Below, one piece after another: positions 1 to 6,005 of a DNA stretch of 6,411 nt. The stretch lies in contig MHDQ01000255.1 in assembly GCA_001803565.1 (NCBI GenBank), forward strand, positions 1 through 6,411, given 5' to 3'. This stretch comes from Nitrospinae bacterium RIFCSPLOWO2_12_FULL_45_22 (GTDB lineage Bacteria > 2-12-FULL-45-22). Position numbers and translations under genes: made by a program. Within the stretch, counting starts at the first letter, position 1. Each line of letters opens with the position of its first letter. The notes beneath the pieces were generated by a model. It had not been told where the DNA came from. It saw nothing but the letters and a program-made list of their open reading frames with translations, and did not search any database.

Positions 1-1
1 T

Positions 2-736
2 ACGGGCTGTACTTTTACCGCTGCTATAGCGGCAGAACTAGCTAAAGGTAAGGGCTTGATAGAGGCGGTGTCAATAGCTAAAGAATATATAAGCTCTTTG
101 CTGCACCACGGCTTTGCCTGGAGAGGAGACAAATATCTAATGTTTCATTCTTTCCTTCTCCTTAGGGAAGCCCAAAGATATACCCTGGTTCAGGAAATAC
201 TCGCAGTCCTGGAACTCCTCAAAGAAGAAGAGATAGGCGATTTAATACCGGAGGTTCAATCTAACCTGGGACTCGCCCTACCCGATGCTTGTGGGGTAGA
301 AGATGTCCTGGCTATCCCGGGCCGTATAATACGCTTAGGTAAAAGTATAACCTGGATTAAGCCCCCCGCCTTCGGTACCTCACAGCACATTGCCAGGATT
401 ATCCTTACTGTTCTCAGATACGATCCCCAGAAGAGGGCAGTGATGAATATCCGTTATTCTCCAGAGATTATTCGGGCTGGGGAGCAGCTTAGGCTGCGGA
501 TAGGTAGTTTCAGCCGAGACCAGGAGCCAGGAGAGATAAAGGATCAGGAAGGGAAGTCATTAGAATGGGGCGTAAGTAGAGCTATTGAGGAATTAGGTAT
601 GGTGCCAGACTTGATCTATGATACTGGTGGGTGGGGTAAAGAGGCTATGATCAGGGTTATTGGTAAAGATGCCAGGGATGTGGCCTCTAAGGTAATAGCC
701 CTACATAAAGAATGGTTAAGGAGTGCAAAAAGATAA
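2..736 (+). CDS. thiDN: Bifunctional HMP-phosphate kinase / thiamine-phosphate synthase (ThiD-ThiN fusion), 5' end outside window
   Basis: The reading frame is open from the first bases, so the gene enters from the left; 244 residues are visible. The first residues, TGCTFTAAIAAELAKG, are the C-terminal anion-hole loop and helix of a ThiD (ribokinase-fold) kinase, which phosphorylates hydroxymethylpyrimidine phosphate. After a linker, visible residues about 60-240 match a ThiN domain: LIPEVQSNLGLALP, then DVLAIPGRI, then PPAFGTSQHIAR (about 121-132), NIRYS (about 149) and a C-terminal DLIYDTGGWGKEA segment. ThiN joins HMP-PP to the thiazole phosphate to give thiamine phosphate, replacing ThiE. 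The TTG at 56 lies inside this continuous homology and is not a start. The conserved Arg of the PGRI motif and the His of the SQHIAR motif are present. lpxB follows after 3 bp. The domain calls rest on motif recognition; the kinase active site is mostly outside the window. Confidence 0.88.
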   Translation, partial: TGCTFTAAIAAELAKGKGLIEAVSIAKEYISSLLHHGFAWRGDKYLMFHSFLLLREAQRYTLVQEILAVLELLKEEEIGDLIPEVQSNLGLALPDACGVEDVLAIPGRIIRLGKSITWIKPPAFGTSQHIARIILTVLRYDPQKRAVMNIRYSPEIIRAGEQLRLRIGSFSRDQEPGEIKDQEGKSLEWGVSRAIEELGMVPDLIYDTGGWGKEAMIRVIGKDARDVASKVIALHKEWLRSAKR

Positions 737-739
737 GCC

Positions 740-1876
740 ATGGGCTCAAAGAAGATTTTTATTATGGCGGGTGAAGCCTCGGCTGACCTCCACGGTGCTA
801 ATCTAGTAAAGAGCCTATTAGAGCTATCGCCCGATCTGGAGTTCTATGGTGTTGGCGGCCCCAAGATGCGAGGAGCCGGGGTAAAGACCTTTTATGATAT
901 AAAAGAGCTTAATACGGTTGGTTTGGTCGAGGTTTTTGGTAAGGCCCTATCTCTCTACCGTATCTATCGCCATATCTTAAAGAGATTACGGGAAGGGGGG
1001 GTCTCTCTGGCTATCTTTATTGATTTTCCCGGGCTCAATATCCGGCTGGGCAGGAAGACAAAAGATATGGGAATCCCGCCGGTCTATTATATCGGGCCGC
1101 AGGTATGGGCTGGCAGGACCCCTTGGCGGGTAAGAAAGATAGCCAGGAGTTTTGCCCGCATCTTAGTAATATTCCCTTTTGAAGTACCATATTACCAGAA
1201 AAAGAATGGTCAGGTAGAATTTATCGGCCATCCATTACTGGATGTGGTAAGACCCTCCATGTCTAAAGAAGAGGCCAGGGAGGTCTTTGGCCTGGATCCC
1301 CAAAATTATACTATTGGCCTCTTCCCGGGCAGCCGTCCCAGCGAGATCGAGCTATTGCTGCCACCTATCCTGCAGACTTGCCAGATCATCCTTAATACCT
1401 TACCGGAGACCCAATTTGTCCTGGCACTGGCAGATACCTTGACCAGCGATCAGGTAGAAGGCCCCCTGTCTTCAGCCAACCTACCCATAAAGATCATTGA
1501 AGGCCGACCTTATGATGTCATGCAGGTCTCGGATTTCCTCTTGCTCTCTTCTGGTACTGCTACCCTGGAAGCGGCCCTTATGGAAAAGCCTATGATTATC
1601 CTTTATAAGTTACATTTTTTTAGCTGGCTCTTAAGTAAAATATTCCTGAAAGCCCCTTACCTGGGCTTGGTGAATGATATTGCTGGCCAGGAGATTGCGG
1701 CTGAGTTCCAACAATACCGGATCTCACCCCAGAAGATGGCCCGGGTAGCGATAGAGACCTTACAAAATCCGGGGATTTATTCTGCTAAGGTGGAAACCCT
1801 CAAGGCTTTACGGCCCCAGTTAGGTATACCCGGTGCTGCCCGGCGTGCTGCCCAGAGCATCCTGGAGCTATTGTGA
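740..1876 (+). CDS. lpxB: Lipid-A-disaccharide synthase (LpxB, GT19)
   Basis: LpxB condenses UDP-2,3-diacylglucosamine with lipid X to form the lipid A disaccharide at the inner face of the cytoplasmic membrane. The 378 residues match the usual length (about 380). Motifs in order: GEASADLHGANL (11-22), GVGGPKMRGAG (37-47), GLVEVFGK (61-68), AIFIDFPGLN (91-100) with the Asp expected to be catalytic at 95, YYIGPQVWAGR (116-126), FIGHPLLD (161-168), LFPGSRPSEI (194-203) with the Arg expected to matter for catalysis at 199, and SGTATLEAALMEKP (271-284). The C-terminal acceptor-side segment reads GLVNDIAGQEIAAEFQQ, looser than the common LPN...PEFLQ form. The ATG is the only sensible start; AAGGAG at 718-723 is 16 nt upstream, so initiation may depend on coupling with thiD-thiN. 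The usual neighbours lpxA, lpxD and fabZ are not in view. The gene shows that the host makes lipid A. Confidence 0.95.
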   Translation: MGSKKIFIMAGEASADLHGANLVKSLLELSPDLEFYGVGGPKMRGAGVKTFYDIKELNTVGLVEVFGKALSLYRIYRHILKRLREGGVSLAIFIDFPGLNIRLGRKTKDMGIPPVYYIGPQVWAGRTPWRVRKIARSFARILVIFPFEVPYYQKKNGQVEFIGHPLLDVVRPSMSKEEAREVFGLDPQNYTIGLFPGSRPSEIELLLPPILQTCQIILNTLPETQFVLALADTLTSDQVEGPLSSANLPIKIIEGRPYDVMQVSDFLLLSSGTATLEAALMEKPMIILYKLHFFSWLLSKIFLKAPYLGLVNDIAGQEIAAEFQQYRISPQKMARVAIETLQNPGIYSAKVETLKALRPQLGIPGAARRAAQSILELL

Positions 1877-1918
1877 GTTTGTAGGCAAGCCCTCAGTCTT
1901 AAAGACCCCCTTCGTTGG

Positions 1919-1947
1919 TTGACATATCTTTCCCTCAAAGCTAAATT
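1919..1947 (+). promoter_or_regulatory. Sigma-70-type promoter candidate for nadA
   Basis: TTGACA at 1919-1924 is a perfect -35 hexamer. It is followed by exactly 17 bp and TAAATT (1942-1947), which matches TATAAT at four of six positions including the first A and last T. The surroundings are AT-rich and transcription would begin near 1953-1955. This gives a leader of roughly 160 nt before the preferred nadA start and would make nadA independent of lpxB. It is a motif call only. Confidence 0.55.
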
Positions 1948-1965
1948 TAAATTGTTATTTCAGGT

Positions 1966-2038
1966 TTTAGCCACGAATTTACACGAATGAGTACGAAACA
2001 AAGTTTCTTTTATTTATTCGAGAGAATTCCTGGCTAAA
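1966..2038 (+). repeat. 73-nt imperfect palindrome (MITE/REP-like or leader hairpin)
   Basis: The outer ends are TTTAGCCA (1966-1973) and TGGCTAAA (2031-2038), perfect inverted repeats. The match continues inward: the left arm TTTAGCCACGAATT pairs with AATTCCTGGCTAAA with one mismatch, CGAAT pairs with ATTCG, and the centre is GAAAC-AAA-GTTTC (1995-2007). Over the 34-nt left arm about 27 positions are Watson-Crick pairs. Three more are G-U pairs if read as + strand RNA, with one 2-nt bulge on the right arm. The left arm also shows 10-bp periodicity (CACGAAT at 1972 and 1982, TACGAA at 1992). The shape resembles dispersed palindromic repeats with CCACGAAT-type ends, but copy number cannot be judged from one window. 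Confidence 0.7.
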
Positions 2039-2112
2039 CAATTGCTTAGGGAAATATGGGGTCTGGAGCCGGTGCCCGGTATGGAGCCGAAGAAAAAGGA
2101 AGAGAGAAGTCT

Positions 2113-3045
2113 ATGAATAATCATTATGACGAGGAGAGATTAAAGCAGAGTATCCGGGAGCTCCTTAAAAAGCGGAAGGCCATCCTCCTGGCCCATAATT
2201 ATCAGAGGGACGAGATTCAGGAGATTGCCGATATCACCGGTGACTCCTTGGGGCTGAGTCAGGCGGCTGCCCAGACCGATGCCGAAGTCATTGTCTTCTG
2301 TGGGGTACATTTTATGGCCGAGAGCGCCACTATCCTATCGCCCGATAAGACCGTCTTGCTGCCCAGGATAGAGGCCGGGTGCCCCATGGCGGATATGGTT
2401 ACGGTAAAGGCATTGGAAAAGAAAAAGGAGGAACATCCGGATGCTGTAGTGGTATGTTATGTTAATAGCTCTGCGGCGATAAAAGCCCATAGTGATATAT
2501 GCTGTACCTCGGCTAATTCGGTAAAAGTAGTCAATTCTATTCCTAATGGTCGCCCGATCCTCTTAATACCAGATACGAACCTGGGGCGGTATGTAGCCAG
2601 CCAGACCAGGAAAGAGATCATCTTGTGGCCAGGATTCTGTCCCACCCATCACCGCCTGAAAGTAGAGATGGTGCAAAGGGCAAAGGCTGAGCATCCCCAG
2701 GCCGAGTTTGTTGCTCACCCGGAATGTACCCCAGAGGTCTTAAAGCTAGCAGACTATATCTGTAGCACTTCTGGCATGTATAAATATGCCCGTGCGAGTG
2801 AAGCCAGGGAGATTATTGTGGGGACAGAATTAGGCATCCTTTATCGGCTAAGGAAAGAGAACCCGGACAAACAGTTCTATGAACCCTGGGAAGATATGAT
2901 CTGTCCTAATATGAAACTGACGACTTTGGAGGATGTGGTATATGCCTTAGAGAGTATGGTGCATATCATTACTGTACCAGAGGATATTCGGCTCAAGGCA
3001 AGAAAGGCCCTGGACAGAATGCTCGAAATCCCAAGGGATTATTAA
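2113..3045 (+). CDS. nadA: Quinolinate synthase (NadA)
   Basis: NadA is the [4Fe-4S] enzyme that condenses iminoaspartate with dihydroxyacetone phosphate to give quinolinate in de novo NAD synthesis. Numbered from the ATG at 2113 (310 residues), the motifs are ILLAHNYQ (24-31), [11 protein letters not shown] (42-52), [11 protein letters not shown] (62-72), GCPMAD (89-94), YVNSSA (116-121), [10 protein letters not shown] (131-140), GFCPTHH (174-180), HPECTPEV (202-209), [10 protein letters not shown] (217-226) and [18 protein letters not shown] (263-280). Cys90, Cys176 and Cys264 correspond to the three cluster ligands of the Thermotoga-type enzyme. I prefer 2113 over the upstream in-frame ATG at 2056: a purine-rich AGGAAGAGAGAAG lies just before 2113, and the extra 19 residues are Gly/Arg/Glu-rich and unlike the family N-terminus. 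Its partners NadB and NadC are not in the window. A promoter and palindrome lie upstream. Confidence 0.95.
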   Translation: MNNHYDEERLKQSIRELLKKRKAILLAHNYQRDEIQEIADITGDSLGLSQAAAQTDAEVIVFCGVHFMAESATILSPDKTVLLPRIEAGCPMADMVTVKALEKKKEEHPDAVVVCYVNSSAAIKAHSDICCTSANSVKVVNSIPNGRPILLIPDTNLGRYVASQTRKEIILWPGFCPTHHRLKVEMVQRAKAEHPQAEFVAHPECTPEVLKLADYICSTSGMYKYARASEAREIIVGTELGILYRLRKENPDKQFYEPWEDMICPNMKLTTLEDVVYALESMVHIITVPEDIRLKARKALDRMLEIPRDY

Positions 3046-3162
3046 TTTAATCGTATAGGAATTTTCATTAGAAGCGTTCAGCTATCAGCCATCAGCTTTC
3101 AGCAAAAACAGGTAAATACAAGAAAACAACTCCCCATTTCTTAGATCACGGTGAACAGTTAT
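3046..3162 (+). other. nadA-TPR spacer
   Basis: This non-coding spacer has an AT-rich first third and contains the heptad repeat at 3078-3105. I find no clear terminator for nadA and no -35/-10 pair I would defend, so the promoter of the TPR gene is not identified. Confidence 0.5.
3078..3105 (+). repeat. Tandem heptad repeat, 4 x TCAGCNN
   Basis: Four contiguous 7-bp units are visible: TCAGCTA, TCAGCCA, TCAGCTT and TCAGCAA. The first five bases of each are identical and the last two vary. Such short tandem heptads occur in spacers of many bacterial genomes; here they lie between nadA and the TPR gene and are not in a reading frame. Confidence 0.75.
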
Positions 3163-4968
3163 ATGATCCGTAAAGGCTTTACCCTTATAATTTTTCTTTT
3201 GCTCATCCCTTCCTTTGTCTGGGCTCAGGCTACCACGCACCAGGAGTTCCAGAGCTATACCTTTGCGCGAAAGGCCTTCGAGGACAAGCTATATGATATC
3301 ACCATCCGTGAGGGCCAGGATTATATTGCGAAGTTTCCTCAGGGCCGGTTAAAAGATCGGGTTTTATACCTTGTCGGTCTGGCTTTTTACCACCAGGGGA
3401 AATTATCTGATGCCCTCTTGCCCATGCAGCAACTAAAGAAAGATTATCCTAAAAGTCCTATCTATCCTGCCGCCCTTTATCGTTTAGGGCAGATATATTT
3501 TGAGCTTCGGCAATATCCCGCAGCTATCCAGGAATTTGAGATACTATGGCAAAAGGGAGAACCTTCCTGGAGAGAGCCGACCCTGTTTCTCCTGGCCCGG
3601 GCTTATCAACAAGCCGGTAATTACCAGCCGGCGGCCGAAAGATTTCAACAACTCCTGAAGATAGCCCCGCAGAGCCCTAAGTCTTATGAATATCACCTCC
3701 GATATGGCGAGGTCTTATTTTTATTAAAGGATTATGCCGGGGCAGCCAGGGAATTAAGGGTCTCACTAGATACTTTTCCGGCTACTGATCCAGCGAAGCT
3801 TAAAGGAGATGTCGCTTATAAATTGGGTCAGGCCCTCTTCCTGTCTGGCAGCTATACTGAAGGCGCTGGTGTGCTAAAGTCATTTATCGAGCAATATCCC
3901 CATCATAAAGCATTGACTGATGCCTTATTTCTGCTGGCTGAGGCCCAGGAAAAATTAAAGGATTATACTGGGGCTATACTGGCTTATTCCCGGATCATTG
4001 ATCGGTTCCCACAGAGTCGGTGGTACTATACGGCCTTAGCAAAACGGGGCTGGTTCCAGTTTAATAAAGGGGATTATTCAGCCTCGATCCAGGATTATAC
4101 CCGGCTGGCCCAGGAGGCCCAAAAACCACCCTGGCCAATTCTGGCAGTTTATATGGTGGGGGAGAATTATTGGGCAAAAAATGACTATGCCTCGGCCATA
4201 AAATATTATTCTCAAGTAATAGCAGCTAAAGACAACAAAAAATACCTGCTCCCGGCTTATTTCAAGCAGGCCCTCTGTTATTACCTGATGGGTAACTATA
4301 CCGGGAGCCTGGCGGAGCTGGAGGCCCTGGCCAAACTAAACCCTGGTGATGATATCAAGACAGAATCTTTGTACCTCAAAGGCCAATCCCTTTTTCAGAT
4401 GGGGAAGTATACCGAGGCCATTGAGAATTACCAACAATTCCTGACCATACGACCCCAGGACCAACGCATATCAGGAGTCTTGTTTAATTTGGGGTTGGCC
4501 AGAAAAAGGCAAGGTGATATAGTAGGGGCAAGAGAGGCATGGGAAAAGGTCGTTGCCCAAGAGAAAGATAGCGCCCAAACCTATTGGGCCAGCCTCCAAT
4601 TAGGCTTTATCTATTATCAGGATCCTGGCAAAGAAAAGGCTATTGCGGCTTTAACCAGGGCAGCCCAGGGGCCTGAACCACTATTAGCCTGTGAGGCCCG
4701 CTATTGGTTAGCAGAGCTATATTTCCAGGCAGAAGATTATACCAGAGGATTGCAAGAGGTGGAGCAGATGTTTAAGACCAAAATTGAAGGCATCTCTAAT
4801 CCCTGGTTAGGGATGGCCTATTCCAAAGCCGGGGCTATTTATGAGAAGCTAGGGGATAAAGAAAAGGCCCGGACAGCTTACCAGAAAGTGCTCCAGGTAT
4901 CACAGGATAAGGATCTGCTTACCGTGGCCTCGAAGAGGATCAAGGTCCTTGAAGCCAAAACCCCTTAA
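3163..4968 (+). CDS. Exported TPR-repeat protein, about 15 repeats
   Basis: The preferred start at ATG 3163 gives 601 residues beginning with a signal peptide: basic MIRK, hydrophobic core to about residue 18, and a likely cleavage near VWA-Q or AQA-T (21-23). There is no lipobox Cys, so the mature protein should be soluble in the periplasm. The rest is almost entirely tandem 34-40-residue helical units with TPR signatures: AxxxLGxxxxxxxxYxxAIxxFxxxxxxxP. Examples are ALYRLGQIYFELRQYPAAIQ, ALFLLAEAQEKLKDYTGAIL and SLYLKGQSLFQMGKYTEAIE. I count about 15. No catalytic domain is visible. Units ending in FPQS, YPKSP or FPQG resemble those of envelope TPR proteins such as BamD and CpoB/YbgF, so a scaffold role in the envelope is likely but the partner is unknown. 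An in-frame GTG at 3151 would add four residues; GGTGA at 3150-3154 sits 8 nt before ATG 3163 and favours the latter. Confidence 0.88.
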   Translation: MIRKGFTLIIFLLLIPSFVWAQATTHQEFQSYTFARKAFEDKLYDITIREGQDYIAKFPQGRLKDRVLYLVGLAFYHQGKLSDALLPMQQLKKDYPKSPIYPAALYRLGQIYFELRQYPAAIQEFEILWQKGEPSWREPTLFLLARAYQQAGNYQPAAERFQQLLKIAPQSPKSYEYHLRYGEVLFLLKDYAGAARELRVSLDTFPATDPAKLKGDVAYKLGQALFLSGSYTEGAGVLKSFIEQYPHHKALTDALFLLAEAQEKLKDYTGAILAYSRIIDRFPQSRWYYTALAKRGWFQFNKGDYSASIQDYTRLAQEAQKPPWPILAVYMVGENYWAKNDYASAIKYYSQVIAAKDNKKYLLPAYFKQALCYYLMGNYTGSLAELEALAKLNPGDDIKTESLYLKGQSLFQMGKYTEAIENYQQFLTIRPQDQRISGVLFNLGLARKRQGDIVGAREAWEKVVAQEKDSAQTYWASLQLGFIYYQDPGKEKAIAALTRAAQGPEPLLACEARYWLAELYFQAEDYTRGLQEVEQMFKTKIEGISNPWLGMAYSKAGAIYEKLGDKEKARTAYQKVLQVSQDKDLLTVASKRIKVLEAKTP

Positions 4969-5032
4969 GGACAATATTTTGTAAGAGTTTCGGAGGAGGT
5001 AGGGGAAAAATTTTGCTTTTTTTAGGGAGATG

Positions 5033-5038
5033 AAGGAG
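5033..5038 (+). promoter_or_regulatory. Shine-Dalgarno site of the ferredoxin gene
   Basis: AAGGAG ends 8 nt before the ATG at 5047, a near-ideal placement that fixes this start. The spacer from 4969 also contains a second, stronger AGGAGGT at 4994-5000 with no ATG or GTG at a suitable distance. Confidence 0.75.
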
Positions 5039-5046
5039 AACAAAAT

Positions 5047-5232
5047 ATGCCGACGATCAAGATAGAGGCAGGTTGTGATGGGTGTGGGACGTGTGTTGAG
5101 CAATGTCCTATGGAGGTATTAGCTCTAAACAATGGTAAGGCGGTAGTGGTTAAATTGGACGATTGTATGGCTTGCAAGCTATGCGAGACCGTATGCCCAT
5201 GTAGTTTAATAAGAGTGGAGGAAGGAGCTTAA
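5047..5232 (+). CDS. Small 2[4Fe-4S] ferredoxin
   Basis: The 61-residue protein has the two classical cluster-binding motifs: Cys10-x2-Cys13-x2-Cys16-x3-Cys20-Pro and Cys40-x2-Cys43-x2-Cys46-x3-Cys50-Pro. The pseudo-twofold layout and length are those of clostridial-type ferredoxins (55-65 residues), low-potential electron carriers in the cytoplasm. An extra Cys52 directly follows the second motif. There is no fused domain and no signal peptide. The start has a good AAGGAG site 8 nt upstream. The stop codon overlaps the next gene's ATG by one base (TAATG), so the two are probably translated together. No obvious redox partner enzyme is in the window, so the electron donor and acceptor are unknown. 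It could equally be a ferredoxin-like maturation or sensory protein. Confidence 0.93.
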   Translation: MPTIKIEAGCDGCGTCVEQCPMEVLALNNGKAVVVKLDDCMACKLCETVCPCSLIRVEEGA

Positions 5233-5909
5233 TGAGAACTAACCCCGGAAACCACTCAACGGGTCTGATAAAGTTATTATTGCTCTGCCTTATGGCCTTT
5301 CTGGGCCTGGGTCTTATTGCTGCCCGGACCAATCCCCTGAAAGGGTTAGGGAATTTTTTAATCAAAGAAGACCCTTTAGGGAAGGCCGATCTGATAGTGG
5401 TATTATCAGGCGAGCTATGGTCAAGGGCCCGCGAAGGTGCAGAATTGTATAAGAAAGGGCTTGCCCAGAGGGTCCTATTGATGAAGGATTTGAAGCCCAA
5501 AGGTGCCGAAGAATTAGCCAAAATGGGGATTGTATATCCTGAGCAGTACCTGCTCAATAAACAGGTGCTGATAAGAGGAGGGGTGACAGAAAAGGCTATA
5601 GCCATTTCTAACATAGAAGTCAATAGCAGCTTCCAGGAGGCCGCTTATATAAATGAATATATAAAGACCCATCATTGGCAATCAGTTATCGTGGTTACTT
5701 CTAAGTTCCATTCCCGCAGGGCCTGTGGAACTTTAAGGGCTGTCAGTAATGGAGAAATAAAGGTCATTTGCCGCCCTTCCCGGTACGATCCGGATAGCCC
5801 CGCCATATGGTGGACAGAAAGGAGGCAAGCTAAGGAATTATTCTTCGAGTATCAGAAACTGGCCCTTTATTCCCTCTATCTCCTGATACATAGGATAATA
5901 CCTTTTTAA
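5232..5909 (+). CDS. DUF218/YdcF-family membrane-anchored protein
   Basis: This 225-residue protein has a short N-terminal tail, one hydrophobic segment at about residues 12-30 and then a DUF218 domain (about 51-205). The family landmarks are KADLIVVLSGE (51-61), SRAREGAELYKKGLAQRVLL (64-83), NSSFQEAAYI (131-140), SVIVVTSKFHSRRA (151-164) and WWTERRQAKELFFEYQKLAL (193-212). The family includes E. coli YdcF, SanA and ElyC; members have been linked to envelope integrity, and YdcF has been reported to bind S-adenosylmethionine, but no general reaction is established. The topology suggests that the domain lies outside the cytoplasmic membrane, though orientation is not proven. The ATG overlaps the ferredoxin stop by one base, with AAGGAG at 5222-5227. 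The central stretch (about 85-130) is poorly matched to familiar members, so the exact subfamily is uncertain. Confidence 0.8.
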   Translation: MRTNPGNHSTGLIKLLLLCLMAFLGLGLIAARTNPLKGLGNFLIKEDPLGKADLIVVLSGELWSRAREGAELYKKGLAQRVLLMKDLKPKGAEELAKMGIVYPEQYLLNKQVLIRGGVTEKAIAISNIEVNSSFQEAAYINEYIKTHHWQSVIVVTSKFHSRRACGTLRAVSNGEIKVICRPSRYDPDSPAIWWTERRQAKELFFEYQKLALYSLYLLIHRIIPF

Positions 5910-5929
5910 AGGCAGGGTAAATAATGGAT

Positions 5930-5955
5930 GTAGTGGCAGAGCTTGCTCTGCCTAC
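5930..5955 (+). repeat. Strong GC-rich hairpin / palindromic repeat
   Basis: GGCAGAGC (5935-5942) and GCTCTGCC (5945-5952) are perfect 8-bp inverted repeats around TT. In RNA a 7-bp stem with a CTTG loop is more likely. Flanking GTA (5930-5932) and TAC (5953-5955) can extend it across a 2-nt bulge. No T-tract follows, so it is not a standard intrinsic terminator. It looks more like a palindromic intergenic repeat or an mRNA 3'-end stabiliser for the ferredoxin/YdcF transcript. Confidence 0.7.
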
Positions 5956-6005
5956 CTGCAAAACGGTATGCGGCTTGAATCCTTTTAATGGTAGGCTAGG
6001 TGCTT

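Larger units (their letters stand above)
1877..2112 (+). other. lpxB-nadA spacer and probable nadA leader
   Basis: This 236-bp non-coding stretch (if nadA starts at 2113) holds a promoter candidate at 1919-1947, a 73-nt imperfect palindrome at 1966-2038 and a GC-rich piece with a direct repeat at 2057-2089. Just after lpxB, GTCT-TAA-AGAC near 1899-1909 gives only a 4-bp stem with no T-tract, so I see no convincing terminator for the lpxB transcript here. Confidence 0.6.

Noticed and set aside
56-736. TTG at 56 as the start of a stand-alone ThiN gene
   Set aside because: The frame continues upstream through TGCTFTAAIAAELAKG, the ThiD C-terminus, so this is an internal Leu of a fusion.
1995-2015. 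GAAAC-AAA-GTTTC followed by T-rich sequence as a terminator
   Set aside because: The stem is only 5 bp and AT-rich and the T-tract is interrupted; it is better explained as the tip of the 73-nt palindrome.
2041-2112. Known NAD-type riboswitch before nadA
   Set aside because: No conserved core of the known NAD riboswitch classes is recognisable by eye; a covariance-model search would be needed to revive this.
2457-2645. 62-codon minus-strand ORF
   Set aside because: It lies wholly inside nadA, antisense to strongly conserved motifs, and its translation resembles no family.
5006-5023. Intrinsic terminator between the TPR gene and ferredoxin
   Set aside because: A run of seven T (5017-5023) is present, but there is no GC-rich stem before it.
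4900-5103. 67-codon minus-strand ORF across the TPR end and ferredoxin start
   Set aside because: It overlaps two well-supported genes on the other strand, and no ribosome site or homology is seen.
5150-5623. 157-codon minus-strand ORF
   Set aside because: It is antisense to the ferredoxin cluster motif and to the DUF218 core; the length reflects codon bias of the real genes.
5901-5912. CCTTT-TT-AAAGG stem at the stop of the YdcF-type gene
   Set aside because: The stem is short and weak with a 2-nt loop and no following T-tract; probably chance.
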